DNA from: Murimonas intestini
GTDB lineage: Bacteria > Bacillota > Clostridia > Lachnospirales > Lachnospiraceae
Length of the DNA stretch: 64,000 bases
NCBI RefSeq assembly: GCF_024622195.1
Contig: NZ_JANKBI010000007.1
Span: 124,001-188,000, forward strand
Reading direction: 5' to 3'
The notes under the pieces are model-generated. The model was not told the DNA's origin and made no database searches. It was given only the letters and a program-made list of their open reading frames with translations. The position numbers were made by a program, and so were the translations under genes. Each line of letters begins with the position of its first letter. Position 1 is the first letter of the stretch. Shown piece after piece: positions 49,164 to 57,071 of this stretch.

Positions 49164-50954
49164 ATGCAGCACCCCCCTTCCCTCTTACGTTCTAAAATTG
49201 CAGCCCGCATCAGCAGGAAACTGGCATTCATCTATACTGCCATTTACCTTCTTCTGCTGCTTTCTCTTCTCGCTGTCCTGACTCCAATCCTTTACCGGGA
49301 CGCAGTTAAGCGGGAAACACAGCTGCACTCTATTTTCACAGAAGAGTATGCCGCCTTACAGACACAGCTCTCAGAAAGTATGAACAGTTTAAGCAACGAT
49401 TTCTTTCTGCTTCTGGATACATATGTAAAACTGCCTGACGATGCAAGCCGTGCCTTAATTGTACAGGCCCTTTCAAGCTACGCAGCTTCCTACCATAATT
49501 ACGCAGCTGTTGGGGTAAGTCTTCCCTCCGGAGAGTATATTTCCTCTTTCTATTATACCAATATCCAGCAGAGAGAACTGCTTGACGGCAACGTCCATTA
49601 CCAGAACCTTCTGTCTACCCACAGCAACAGCTATTATTCGCCTATTTATACCAGCAGGATCTACACGGAAAAAACCACCTATATGGATGCCAATTATGAC
49701 GACCTGATATATTTTTCAAAAAATTATTCTTACGGCGTGAATACCTACACGCTGACTGTTTTTTATAAAATATCCGAGACCTTACAGAAAAACAATACAT
49801 TGAACGCCTCCTCTTTCAATAGCTACCTTATTCTGGATAAGTATGATGATGTGATCTATACGACTGACACTGCACTTTCAGAACCGCTCAGGAACTATCT
49901 CCTGGAGGATTCCTTTAAGTTCTCATCTTCTGTAGGCAGTTTCCGTTTTCAGAAAGGTCTTTGCTTTTATAAAAGCATTCCCGCCACCGGCTGGCGTGTC
50001 TTTTCGTATGTAAGTTTTACACGTATGCTGCAGGACCTTCTGCTCATCCTTGGACTTGTCACCGCCCTGTATCTGATCTCTCCGATCCTGTATAATATCT
50101 TTCTCGTCTCTGTTACAAAAAAACAGCTGGCGCCTCTTAAAAACCTGGCCGATACAATGGCCGCCTTTCACGCCGGGGAGGATATCCGTTCAGAAATAAA
50201 TACGCGGGATGAAATAGAAGATCTAAGCAATGTATTTAATAAGATGGTTGTAGAGATCAACGCACAGGTCAAAGATATAGGCCTGAAAGAACATGAAAAC
50301 TCTGTAGTCAACTATAAGCTGCTGGCAACCCAGATAGATCCCCACTTTATCTATAATACCATGAACATCATCAATATCATGGCCCGCCAGGGCAATACGT
50401 CTGCAATTGTAGAAATCAATACTGCCCTTGTCCGGATACTCAGGGAGCGCCTAAACAGCAAGCTCTCTATCCATGATACGGTTAAAAATGAATATGATAC
50501 TATGATCCAGTATGAGGTCATTATGAATTACCGCTACCAGCACCAGGTAGAAATCCACTATGATATCGATGATGCCCTTATGGACATGGAAATACCAAAG
50601 AACATCCTTCAGCCTCTGGTTGAAAATGCTTTTTATCATGGTTTCGGTGATATGGACATTGTTCTGCATGGCCATATCGATATTATGATCTATGCCATCG
50701 AAGAAAATCTGATCATCGAGGTCAGTGACGACGGAAAGGGAATCTCCCCTGAACGCCTTTCCCAGGTCATGGAGCAGGATTACAGCATTTATAAGGATAA
50801 AAAGCCCCACATAGGAGTTAATAATATCCGCCAGCGTCTTAACTATATTTATCAGGGTAATTACCAGATGGAGATCCACAGTACAGAAGGCCTTGGGACC
50901 ACGGTTATTATAACGATCCCAAAGCAAATGCCGGCGGAATTTACTTCCGCCTGA
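49164..50954 (+). CDS. YesM-type sensor histidine kinase (kinase 2)
   Basis: A 596-residue protein from the ATG at 49164, nine bases after AAAGGAGA; the longer frame overlaps the regulator gene and has no ribosome site. Membrane segments at ~20-42 and ~292-312 enclose an extracellular sensor with many Tyr and Ser (YYSPIYTSR region). A HAMP-like segment (~320-370) leads to the phospho-acceptor region LLATQIDPHFIYNTMN, then NAFYHGFGD, SDDGKGIS and GVNNIRQRLNYIYQ. It pairs with regulator 2 and probably senses the sugar that the RbsABC-type importer carries. Confidence 0.92.
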   Translation: MQHPPSLLRSKIAARISRKLAFIYTAIYLLLLLSLLAVLTPILYRDAVKRETQLHSIFTEEYAALQTQLSESMNSLSNDFFLLLDTYVKLPDDASRALIVQALSSYAASYHNYAAVGVSLPSGEYISSFYYTNIQQRELLDGNVHYQNLLSTHSNSYYSPIYTSRIYTEKTTYMDANYDDLIYFSKNYSYGVNTYTLTVFYKISETLQKNNTLNASSFNSYLILDKYDDVIYTTDTALSEPLRNYLLEDSFKFSSSVGSFRFQKGLCFYKSIPATGWRVFSYVSFTRMLQDLLLILGLVTALYLISPILYNIFLVSVTKKQLAPLKNLADTMAAFHAGEDIRSEINTRDEIEDLSNVFNKMVVEINAQVKDIGLKEHENSVVNYKLLATQIDPHFIYNTMNIINIMARQGNTSAIVEINTALVRILRERLNSKLSIHDTVKNEYDTMIQYEVIMNYRYQHQVEIHYDIDDALMDMEIPKNILQPLVENAFYHGFGDMDIVLHGHIDIMIYAIEENLIIEVSDDGKGISPERLSQVMEQDYSIYKDKKPHIGVNNIRQRLNYIYQGNYQMEIHSTEGLGTTVIITIPKQMPAEFTSA

Positions 50955-50963
50955 CACCACTGT

Positions 50964-51322
50964 TCAAAATTCCGAGCTGAAATCCACATACCAGCGTTTC
51001 CTGTGGAAGTGTTCTCCCTCGTATTTGCGCAGGCCTAAACTGAATTTGAAGCTTTCTGTCCTTCTCAAAAGCTTGAGTACAATTTCATTTTTTCCTTTTA
51101 GCAAACGGTGATGGATATTCCTTTCTTCTGCAGAACCTCCAGCCACAAAAGCTGTAAATCTAAATCATCATTCGGCAGATCTGTCCGGATCACCTCACTG
51201 TAATGCTCATACGGAATCAGTTTTTTTATCCCTTCGACCGGCGCCCCCGCTGCCCCGCCCAGACATTTTCCTATCCAACCTCCAAGAACCTTGTCAAAAT
51301 ACTCCTGATATATCAGATTCAT
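50964..51322 (-). pseudogene. Remnant of an ADP-ribosylglycohydrolase family gene (internal deletion)
   Basis: The first ~66 codons from the ATG at 51320-51322 match the start of ADP-ribosylglycohydrolase (DraG/ARH) family proteins: YFDKVLGGWIGKCLGGAAG, then the LPNDDLDLQLLWLEVLQKKG stretch with the metal-binding Asp pair. After that the frame ends at a stop near 51098. A different frame continues for ~50 codons (LLKGKNEIVLKLLRR, then the WYVDFSSEF end), which looks like the far C-terminal sugar-binding part of the same kind of protein. The central ~400 or more residues with the other catalytic acids are missing, so a deletion fused the two ends out of frame. Not expected to be active. Confidence 0.7.
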
Positions 51323-51638
51323 AGTTAGCTCTCCTTCTTAATCGATTATGCACAGGTATTTGATACCTGATTTTACATGACACGCGCCTTACGTTCCGCC
51401 ATAATCAGTGCCATATTTTCCCGAAAAATAATTCATAAGCGCAATTGCCGATTTTGTAATAGGCTTGTGAATTCTGGATTTACTTCCCTCCATGCCTTTG
51501 CAGTAAATCTAAAAATTCTTTACTGCATCCGCAGATATAAAAACAAAGAATCATCAGAACCAGCAATTTACTGGAACTGGTGATTCTTAATTAAGAAGTT
51601 TTTTTACAGCCTCTCTTCATCAATGACTATTTGTTTTT
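51323..51638. other. 316-bp gap before the toxin-antitoxin operon
   Basis: It is AT-rich and contains the terminator at 51537-51588. A small AGGTATTTGATACCT palindrome lies near 51354-51368. No gene is supported. Confidence 0.5.
51537..51588 (-). terminator. Terminator of the HepT/MntA operon
   Basis: A long stem with 12-bp outer arms (AAGAATCATCAG at 51546-51557, one wobble, with CTGGTGATTCTT at 51577-51588) and a CCAG/CTGG inner part is followed on the minus strand by TTTGTTTTT. It lies 50 bp after the HepT stop. Confidence 0.75.
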
Positions 51639-52034
51639 TTAGCGTTCCCATTCCTCTTCCGGTTGCACGGCTTCCTGCTCCATCATGCGGTGCATTTCAA
51701 TAGTATTGTTGCAGAACTTCAATAGCATCGGAATATCCTCCACCGCCGTTTCCCAAACACGATCAATGTCCATTGCACCATAATTGTGTGCAAACAAGTT
51801 ACGCATCCCCTTAATCGCTGGCCAATAAATGGTTGCTTTCGTCGCTTCCCGGAAGTCCTCCGGCAAGTGTCCTGTCAGCTCACCTATCTGGAGAAGACTC
51901 ATACAAATGGAGTTACGGAAATCTTTATCCATTTCAAAAACTGCTTTGTCTTTTCCGAACCGTTCAAGTGTTTCCTGCACATCAATACAGTAATGACGAA
52001 TATGTTCTAAAATATCAGCTGTTTTTTTCTTCAT
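51639..52034 (-). CDS. hepT: HepT-family HEPN toxin (RNase) of type VII toxin-antitoxin
   Basis: A 131-residue all-helical HEPN protein. The key motif is R-x4-H-x-Y: R78, H83 and Tyr85 in MRNLFAHNY. In characterised HepT/MntA pairs, Arg and His form the RNase site and the partner adds AMP groups to the Tyr to silence it. The gene overlaps the MntA gene by 20 bp, with the antitoxin first, as usual for this class. It is followed by a good terminator. Sequence and context fit; no other function is likely. Confidence 0.92.
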   Translation of the reverse strand: MKKKTADILEHIRHYCIDVQETLERFGKDKAVFEMDKDFRNSICMSLLQIGELTGHLPEDFREATKATIYWPAIKGMRNLFAHNYGAMDIDRVWETAVEDIPMLLKFCNNTIEMHRMMEQEAVQPEEEWER

Positions 52035-52347
52035 ATATCAGCTTCTCGTCCTCCCTGATATGTTTTTTAAAATTTTCTGTATGTTCTGCGTTGGCACGGT
52101 GATTCAGCGCCTCCGTGGTAACTAAGTCCACCGGCTTATGCAACGCCTCCGTTAAATCGCTGTACAATCCACCGAGCCCGAACATACTCCGTATCCGCCC
52201 GCCGTCAATACGCAAATCAATATCACTCTCAGGCAGTGCGTCACCACGGGCATAAGAGCCAAACAGATAGGCTCTGCTGACACCATATTTTTCAAGAATC
52301 GGCGCAATAATCCTGCTAATCTCGCTTACCGCATAAATCCTATCCAT
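52015..52347 (-). CDS. mntA: MntA-family minimal nucleotidyltransferase antitoxin
   Basis: A 110-residue protein with the pattern GS-x10-D-x-D: G30-S31 in YLFGSYARGD and D42/D44 in ESDIDLRI. This is the minimal nucleotidyltransferase fold that AMPylates the HepT toxin. The N-terminal helix and C-terminal helix of normal length are present, so it appears intact. The promoter just upstream is covered by a perfect palindrome, suggesting that the toxin-antitoxin complex represses its own operon. Confidence 0.92.
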   Translation of the reverse strand: MDRIYAVSEISRIIAPILEKYGVSRAYLFGSYARGDALPESDIDLRIDGGRIRSMFGLGGLYSDLTEALHKPVDLVTTEALNHRANAEHTENFKKHIREDEKLIYEEKNS

Positions 52348-52372
52348 TCTCTCACTCCTCTCCGGTAAAACT

Positions 52373-52416
52373 CAATGCTATATTTATATTATAGCATTGG
52401 CAGTTTTCTATTGCAA
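52373..52416 (-). promoter_or_regulatory. MntA/HepT promoter with operator palindrome
   Basis: Minus-strand -35 TTGCAA (52411-52416), a 17-bp spacer and TATAAT (52388-52393). The -10 lies inside a 27-bp palindrome, 10-bp perfect arms CAATGCTATA (52373-52382) and TATAGCATTG (52390-52399). A protein bound here would block the promoter. Confidence 0.75.
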
Positions 52417-52423
52417 TAACCGC

Positions 52424-52459
52424 ATTTCGTGGATTTTCACTGAAAATCCCGAGTTTTGC
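52424..52459. repeat. Degenerate partial copy of the 164-bp element
   Basis: The stretch contains GAAAATCCCGAG and TTTCGTG in the order seen on the opposite strand of 35893-36056. It forms a small GGATTTTC/GAAAATCC hairpin (52431-52449). The ends of the element are missing. Confidence 0.4.
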
Positions 52460-52485
52460 CAAACTCCTTAAACTGCAGCTTCAGC

Positions 52486-53385
52486 TCAGCCTTTTACGCT
52501 TCCCATAACAAGCCCGGCCGTAAAATACTTCTGCAGGAACGGATAAATGATCAGCAGCGGGATCATGGAAATAAACAGCTGTGCGGCTCTTAGATTCTGT
52601 CCGCTCACGGCCATTCGTTCAATAATGCTCTGCATGTTATTGCTGTTTAGAAGTACCTGGTCTGATGACTGCAGGACATTCTGCAGATAAGTCTGAAGCG
52701 GATAATTGCTTGTACTGTTCATATAGATCCGCCCGTCCATCCAGGAATTCCAGTGCCCCATAAATGTAAACAAAGTAATGGTGGCAATGGAGGGCTTTGC
52801 CAATGGCAGATAGAGCTTCCACAGTATAGTGTGCTGCTTTGCGCCGTCCACAAGTGCAGACTCTTCGATCTCCCGCGGGATTCCTCTGAAGAAATTCATC
52901 ATCAGCACAATATTGAATACATTCACACCCATGGGCAGCACCAGCGCCCAGATGGTATCCATCATTTTTAAGTCCTTGATCAGCAGATAGGTGGGCACCA
53001 GGCCTGCATTAAAGATCATTACAAACATAAACAGCCACATATATATCTTTCTGGCCGGAAAATACTGCTCCTCCTTAGAAAGGGGGTAGGCAGCCAGGAT
53101 AGTCAGGAGCAGCCCCAGGGGTACGCCAACAGCCAGCCTTGTGATGGTAACACCAAAAGCTCTCCAGAACATGCTATTTTGCATTACATATTTATACGCA
53201 GCCAGTGTAAAACCCTTCGGGATCAGCGTGACCATGTTTGAATCCGTATAGGAGGCCCCGCTGAAGGACAGCGCCAAAATATGTATGAGAGGGACAAGAC
53301 ATGACAGCATCATGAATATTATGATTATGTAGTTAATTATATTGAAGACCAACCTGCCTTTTGATTTATATTCTTTCATCCCCAT
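52486..53385 (-). CDS. LplC/YtcP-type carbohydrate ABC permease
   Basis: A 299-residue membrane protein with six hydrophobic segments. The coupling motif region is IEESALVDGAKQHTILWKLYLPLAKP near residue 180. GHWNSWMDGRIYM near 215 is typical of the LplC/YtcP group, importers of complex oligosaccharides that lack their own ATPase gene and use a shared one such as MsmX. Five bases separate it from the LplB-type gene. The MsmX-type ATPase at 23.4 kb is the only candidate in this window. Confidence 0.92.
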   Translation of the reverse strand: MGMKEYKSKGRLVFNIINYIIIIFMMLSCLVPLIHILALSFSGASYTDSNMVTLIPKGFTLAAYKYVMQNSMFWRAFGVTITRLAVGVPLGLLLTILAAYPLSKEEQYFPARKIYMWLFMFVMIFNAGLVPTYLLIKDLKMMDTIWALVLPMGVNVFNIVLMMNFFRGIPREIEESALVDGAKQHTILWKLYLPLAKPSIATITLFTFMGHWNSWMDGRIYMNSTSNYPLQTYLQNVLQSSDQVLLNSNNMQSIIERMAVSGQNLRAAQLFISMIPLLIIYPFLQKYFTAGLVMGSVKG

Positions 53386-53390
53386 CCCCC

Positions 53391-54299
53391 TTAGAATACC
53401 CTGTAGCCTGCAAATTTGTCTGCCAGTTTATTGGAACCTGCAATCAATATGATAGATACCACGGATTTGAACAGACCTACAGCTGTGCTGAAGGAATACT
53501 GCTGCTGCTGTATACCCAGCCTGTAAACTAAGGTATCTATAATGTCTCCGCTCTCATAGACAGACACATTGTAGAGGTTAAATACCTGGTCAAATCCTGC
53601 GTTTAATATATTTCCAATGGAGAGGATAGTCATCAGCACGATAAACATGGATATCCCCGGAAGAGTAATATGCAGTGTCTGTTTCCACCGGCCAGCGCCG
53701 TCGATGGCTGCCGCCTCGTACAGCGCCGGATCTATATTTGTCAGGGCTGCCAGATAGACTATTGTATTGTAGCCAAAATTTTTCCATACATCACTGACTG
53801 TCAGTGTCCACCTGAATGTGTCGTTGCTTCCTAAAAAGAAAACAGGTTCATGTCCAAAAGCTTCTATTATCCTGTTTACCAGCCCTCCGTCTGTCCTGAG
53901 TATATTCGTCAATATGCCTGCCAGGATGATCCATGAGAGGAAATAGGGCAGATATGTGATAGTCTGAGTCATCTTTTTAAACCATTTTACCCTTATCTCA
54001 TTGAGCATCAGGGCAAAGGTGATGGGCACCGCCAGATTGCCGATTATTTTCATAAATGCGATAATCAGTGTGTTCCTCAGCGCTCTGAGTGTATCATCGG
54101 TAATAAACATTTTTTCAAAGTGCTTCAGGCCCACCCAGGGCGAGTCTGCTATCCCCAGCCCTGGTTTATAGTCTTTAAAGGCAATGCTGAATCCTGTTAT
54201 CATGGGAATATAATTAAAAATAATAATACACAGAAGAGGGATCCAGACCATCAGATGAAACATCATCTGATCCGATGTCATTTTTTTCTTTTTTCTCAT
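53391..54299 (-). CDS. LplB/YteP-type carbohydrate ABC permease
   Basis: A 302-residue membrane protein with six hydrophobic segments, a short Lys-rich cytosolic N-terminus, and the coupling motif in LYEAAAIDGAGRWKQTLHITLPG. SIGNILNAGFDQVFNLYN near 225 is a hallmark of the LplB group. It forms the channel with the LplC-type protein. The gene follows the binding-protein gene with a 30-bp gap. Confidence 0.92.
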   Translation of the reverse strand: MRKKKKMTSDQMMFHLMVWIPLLCIIIFNYIPMITGFSIAFKDYKPGLGIADSPWVGLKHFEKMFITDDTLRALRNTLIIAFMKIIGNLAVPITFALMLNEIRVKWFKKMTQTITYLPYFLSWIILAGILTNILRTDGGLVNRIIEAFGHEPVFFLGSNDTFRWTLTVSDVWKNFGYNTIVYLAALTNIDPALYEAAAIDGAGRWKQTLHITLPGISMFIVLMTILSIGNILNAGFDQVFNLYNVSVYESGDIIDTLVYRLGIQQQQYSFSTAVGLFKSVVSIILIAGSNKLADKFAGYRVF

Positions 54300-54329
54300 T
54301 TTCTTATCGCCTCTCGTATCTGACTATAT

Positions 54330-56099
54330 TTAATTGCCCTTTGATGCCTGGTACCAGGCATCCGCCTCCTCTGTGATCTCTGCTCCGCCCAGGGCGCTCC
54401 ATTGTTCAAGGAATTCATCATAGTAATCCACGCTCTTGTTCCCTGTAATGATATCCACCATTGTTTCCTTTGCAAGTGTGATCAGGCTTGTTGTACACTC
54501 ATTCATCTTTTCTGTAGCCGTAGTGTCATACGCGGAATACAAATAATTATCCATGTCATCCATCTCATGAAGTGTCTGGTAGGCACAATGCTCATTTCCC
54601 CACACGGACCAGTAGAGGATTCCTGCCTCATAAGCCGCCAGCTCTTCTTCGTTAAGCTCATCTCTCCTGTCCCTATTGTCGTAATACTGCATCATCGCCT
54701 TGTAATCCCGGAGGTTCTCAGCGCTGAGTCCTGTTGTCTCCCCTGTTTTAAACGCATTCTGAAGCAGATCATACGCTTTCATATTTTTAGACGCAACTGA
54801 CATTCCTCCCACACACAGGGTATATCCCGTATATTTTCCCGGAAGTCCATTGTACATCTCATACTCCTCCTGAGTGAGTTTGTCAGGACGGCCGCAGTAA
54901 TGTGTTCCCAGATTCATCAACTTAAAGAAGGTCTCCATATCATCATACTTGCTGCTCATAACATTAAAAGAATTCGTTGCCGCGGTATAGAAAGCCTGCC
55001 CTCTTAATTCCTCAGTCAGTCCCGGGATCGCCGCTGACACAAAATTTGCATCCGGCTGTGTCGCCACTGCATTCTTCCACGGCATTTCAGCCCCATAGAA
55101 AATACTGAAGGCCATTCCTACTCTTCCGGCTGACATATCCTGTATGATCTGGTCCTGTCCTGCTGTCACAAAATCCTTTGAGATAATCCCTTCCTCATAC
55201 ATCTTCTGCAGCAGCGTAAGACCCTGCTTCATTTCTTCTGTCTTTGAACCTCCGTATACTGCCTTTCCATCTACATCTATAAATGGGACAATATTTGAAA
55301 AATGTCCCGGCTGGGCCCCGAACATTTCAAAAAATGTACCCAGATCTCCAAACTGCTGGAATACATCTTTCCCGTTAACTGCAAGCCCATATGTATCATC
55401 TTTTCCGTTCTGGTCCGGGTCATTTTCCTTAAACGCCTTTGCAACTGCATAAAACTCATCTACAGTCCTGGGGATTTCCAGGCCCAGATTATCCAGCCAA
55501 TCCTGACGTATCCACAAGATAGGCATGCTGTCATTGGGGGATGCAGCCGTTGGCAGCCCGTAAAGCTTTCCGTCTATGGTGGCCGCCTGCAGCGCCCTCC
55601 GTCCCGCCTCTGTGTCATAATATTCCTTTATTTCATCGGACGCATACTTTTCAAATCCTTCAGTCAGATCTGCAAAGACTCCCTGTTCAGCCCATTCCTT
55701 AAACTGCTTGGAATCCACACTGAACACATCCGGGTAATCACCTGACATGACACACTGTGAAAGCTTCTCTGTATTCTGTGACAGGTCCACCTCATACATT
55801 ACATCCAGCTTTATTCCATTCTCACGGTACAGGTTCACCCATGTATTATTGTCGGCTGTCTCATCCCCCTGGAACTTAAAAGATGTATCACGTGCCACGC
55901 CGATTTTTACTGATCTGAGCTCATCCTCTCCCTTTTCACCTGTATCTGCTGTACCTTCTTCCGCTGCCTCTTCTGATGTCTCCTTCTTTGAAGAACTGTC
56001 CTCATCCTTTCCCGGTTTCGTCACCGCACAGGCACACATTGATACTGCCATGCTGCCACATAACAAAACGGCACACACTTTTCTCATTCTTTCTTTCAT
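54330..56099 (-). CDS. LplA/YtcQ-type oligosaccharide-binding lipoprotein
   Basis: A 589-residue protein with a lipobox (MCAC; lipidated Cys ~24), an acidic Ser/Glu linker (~30-60) and a large SBP fold of the LplA group: YPDVFSVDSKQFKEWAEQGVFADL, GKLYGLPTAASPNDSMPILWIRQDWLDNLGL and DQNGKDDTYGL. Members bind pectin- or host-derived oligosaccharides. It is first in the operon with the two permeases. Its promoter carries the 33-bp operator (56176-56208) also found before the cytosolic GH3 gene, tying it to regulator 3 and to that GH3. Confidence 0.93.
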   Translation of the reverse strand: MKERMRKVCAVLLCGSMAVSMCACAVTKPGKDEDSSSKKETSEEAAEEGTADTGEKGEDELRSVKIGVARDTSFKFQGDETADNNTWVNLYRENGIKLDVMYEVDLSQNTEKLSQCVMSGDYPDVFSVDSKQFKEWAEQGVFADLTEGFEKYASDEIKEYYDTEAGRRALQAATIDGKLYGLPTAASPNDSMPILWIRQDWLDNLGLEIPRTVDEFYAVAKAFKENDPDQNGKDDTYGLAVNGKDVFQQFGDLGTFFEMFGAQPGHFSNIVPFIDVDGKAVYGGSKTEEMKQGLTLLQKMYEEGIISKDFVTAGQDQIIQDMSAGRVGMAFSIFYGAEMPWKNAVATQPDANFVSAAIPGLTEELRGQAFYTAATNSFNVMSSKYDDMETFFKLMNLGTHYCGRPDKLTQEEYEMYNGLPGKYTGYTLCVGGMSVASKNMKAYDLLQNAFKTGETTGLSAENLRDYKAMMQYYDNRDRRDELNEEELAAYEAGILYWSVWGNEHCAYQTLHEMDDMDNYLYSAYDTTATEKMNECTTSLITLAKETMVDIITGNKSVDYYDEFLEQWSALGGAEITEEADAWYQASKGN

Positions 56100-56149
56100 T
56101 TTCCATTCTCCTTCGTCACATTCACTATTTTTTTAATTCTGATAAGATT

Positions 56150-56155
56150 ATTCTA
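56150..56155 (-). promoter_or_regulatory. -10 of the LplA-type operon
   Basis: TAGAAT (5/6) on the minus strand, exactly 20 bp downstream of the 33-bp operator, whose edge takes the place of a -35. Confidence 0.55.
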
Positions 56156-56175
56156 GTCATTATGACCATTCAAAA

Positions 56176-56208
56176 CCATGTGCATTTTTTGTCATATGGT
56201 GCATTTTT
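56176..56208 (-). promoter_or_regulatory. 33-bp direct-repeat operator before the LplA-type operon
   Basis: Two TGCATTTTT units start at 56181 and 56200 (19-bp period, plus strand). The full 33 bp match 61198-61230 at 28 positions without gaps. In both places 20 bp separate it from the -10. It has the form of an AraC-type activator site abutting the promoter. Confidence 0.7.
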
Positions 56209-56210
56209 AT

Positions 56211-56226
56211 AACAGTTGTAACTGTT
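56211..56226. repeat. Short palindrome AACAGTT/AACTGTT
   Basis: AACAGTT and AACTGTT are perfect inverted 7-mers around GT, in the gap between regulator 3 and its target operon. It shares the AACTGTTC core of the short repeat family but not its spacing. Confidence 0.35.
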
Positions 56227-56228
56227 CA

Positions 56229-57071
56229 TTATGTCTCCGTCATCTTTCTTCCTGCATATTCCCGCCTGTATTCCTGGGGCGTTATACCCAGCTCTCTCCT
56301 GAAGGCCCTTGCAAACGCCTGGGGTGAGAGGTAGCCTGATTCCTGGGATATTTCCTGTATGGATTTATCAGTCTCAAGAAGCATCTTTTTTGCACCCTGA
56401 AGCTTCTGTTCCATGATATATGCAGACAGCTTCTCTTTTCCGTACTGCCTGAATATCTTCGAAAGATAGGCTGGAGAATAGTGAAACTTTTCCGCAATCA
56501 AGGCTGCCGTCAAATCTTCTTTGCTGTGCTCCTTAATATACCCTTTGATCCTCCTGATCAGCTCCTGGTCATGCTGCGGCCCTTCCCCCTCATAACTGAT
56601 CATCTGTCTGGCCTTTTCTTCAGAAAAGATCTGCTTTACCTACTCAATCTGTTTTTTTGCTGTCTCCACTGATTCTCTTCCGGATCTTTTCTCTTCCAGT
56701 ACTTCTGCTGCTGACCGGATTGCGCTCTTGATCATATCTTCCTGCTCTGTTTTAACAATGTACCGGCACCTTTTGATCTTGTTTGCCCTGTAAATATAGG
56801 AAAACTCCTCATAGGCGGTCAGCAGTATTACTTCTGTGTCAGGCAAATTTTCAGCCGCATATTCAAGCAGTTCAAAGCCATCTGTGACTGGCATCACTAT
56901 ATCAGTCATCAGCAGATCCGGAGCCTGCTGTGCCAGCCTTTTCTTTGCACGTGTCCCTGAGTAAAATACTTCTACCTCACCCATATCTCCCAGTGTTTCC
57001 CTCACCAGATCCCCCACATAATCTGCTATTTCCGCTTCATCGTCCACCACCATGATTTTCCACCTGTTCAT
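56229..57071 (-). pseudogene. YesN-type response regulator split by an in-frame TAG (regulator 3)
   Basis: Two frames that would normally be one protein. The first part (57071 to 56640, 143 residues) is a complete receiver domain with D10-D11, phospho-acceptor D57 in LLMTDIVM and a following Lys in YIVKTE. It ends at a TAG (56640-56642) after KKQIE. The same frame continues without shift through VKQIFSEEKARQ to an ATG at 56601-56603, then a complete AraC domain (TAALIAEKFHYSPAYLSKIF, IQEISQESGYLSPQAFARAF). The TAG lies in the helical linker. Possible states are a natural nonsense mutation, a sequencing error, restart at the ATG, or stop read-through. The gene overlaps its kinase gene by 35 bp. 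Confidence 0.85.

Noticed and set aside
51323..52485. Mobile element or prophage around the toxin-antitoxin operon
   Set aside because: A toxin-antitoxin pair and a pseudogene are suggestive, but no integrase, transposase or clear target duplication is visible.
56229..56603. The AraC domain as an independent regulator gene
   Set aside because: It is in the same frame as the receiver domain upstream, separated only by one TAG, with just a weak ribosome site at its ATG. One interrupted gene is the simpler reading.
56640..56642. TAG as pyrrolysine codon
   Set aside because: No pyl genes in the window, the position is a variable linker, and other genes here (such as the PHP gene) use TAG as a normal stop.
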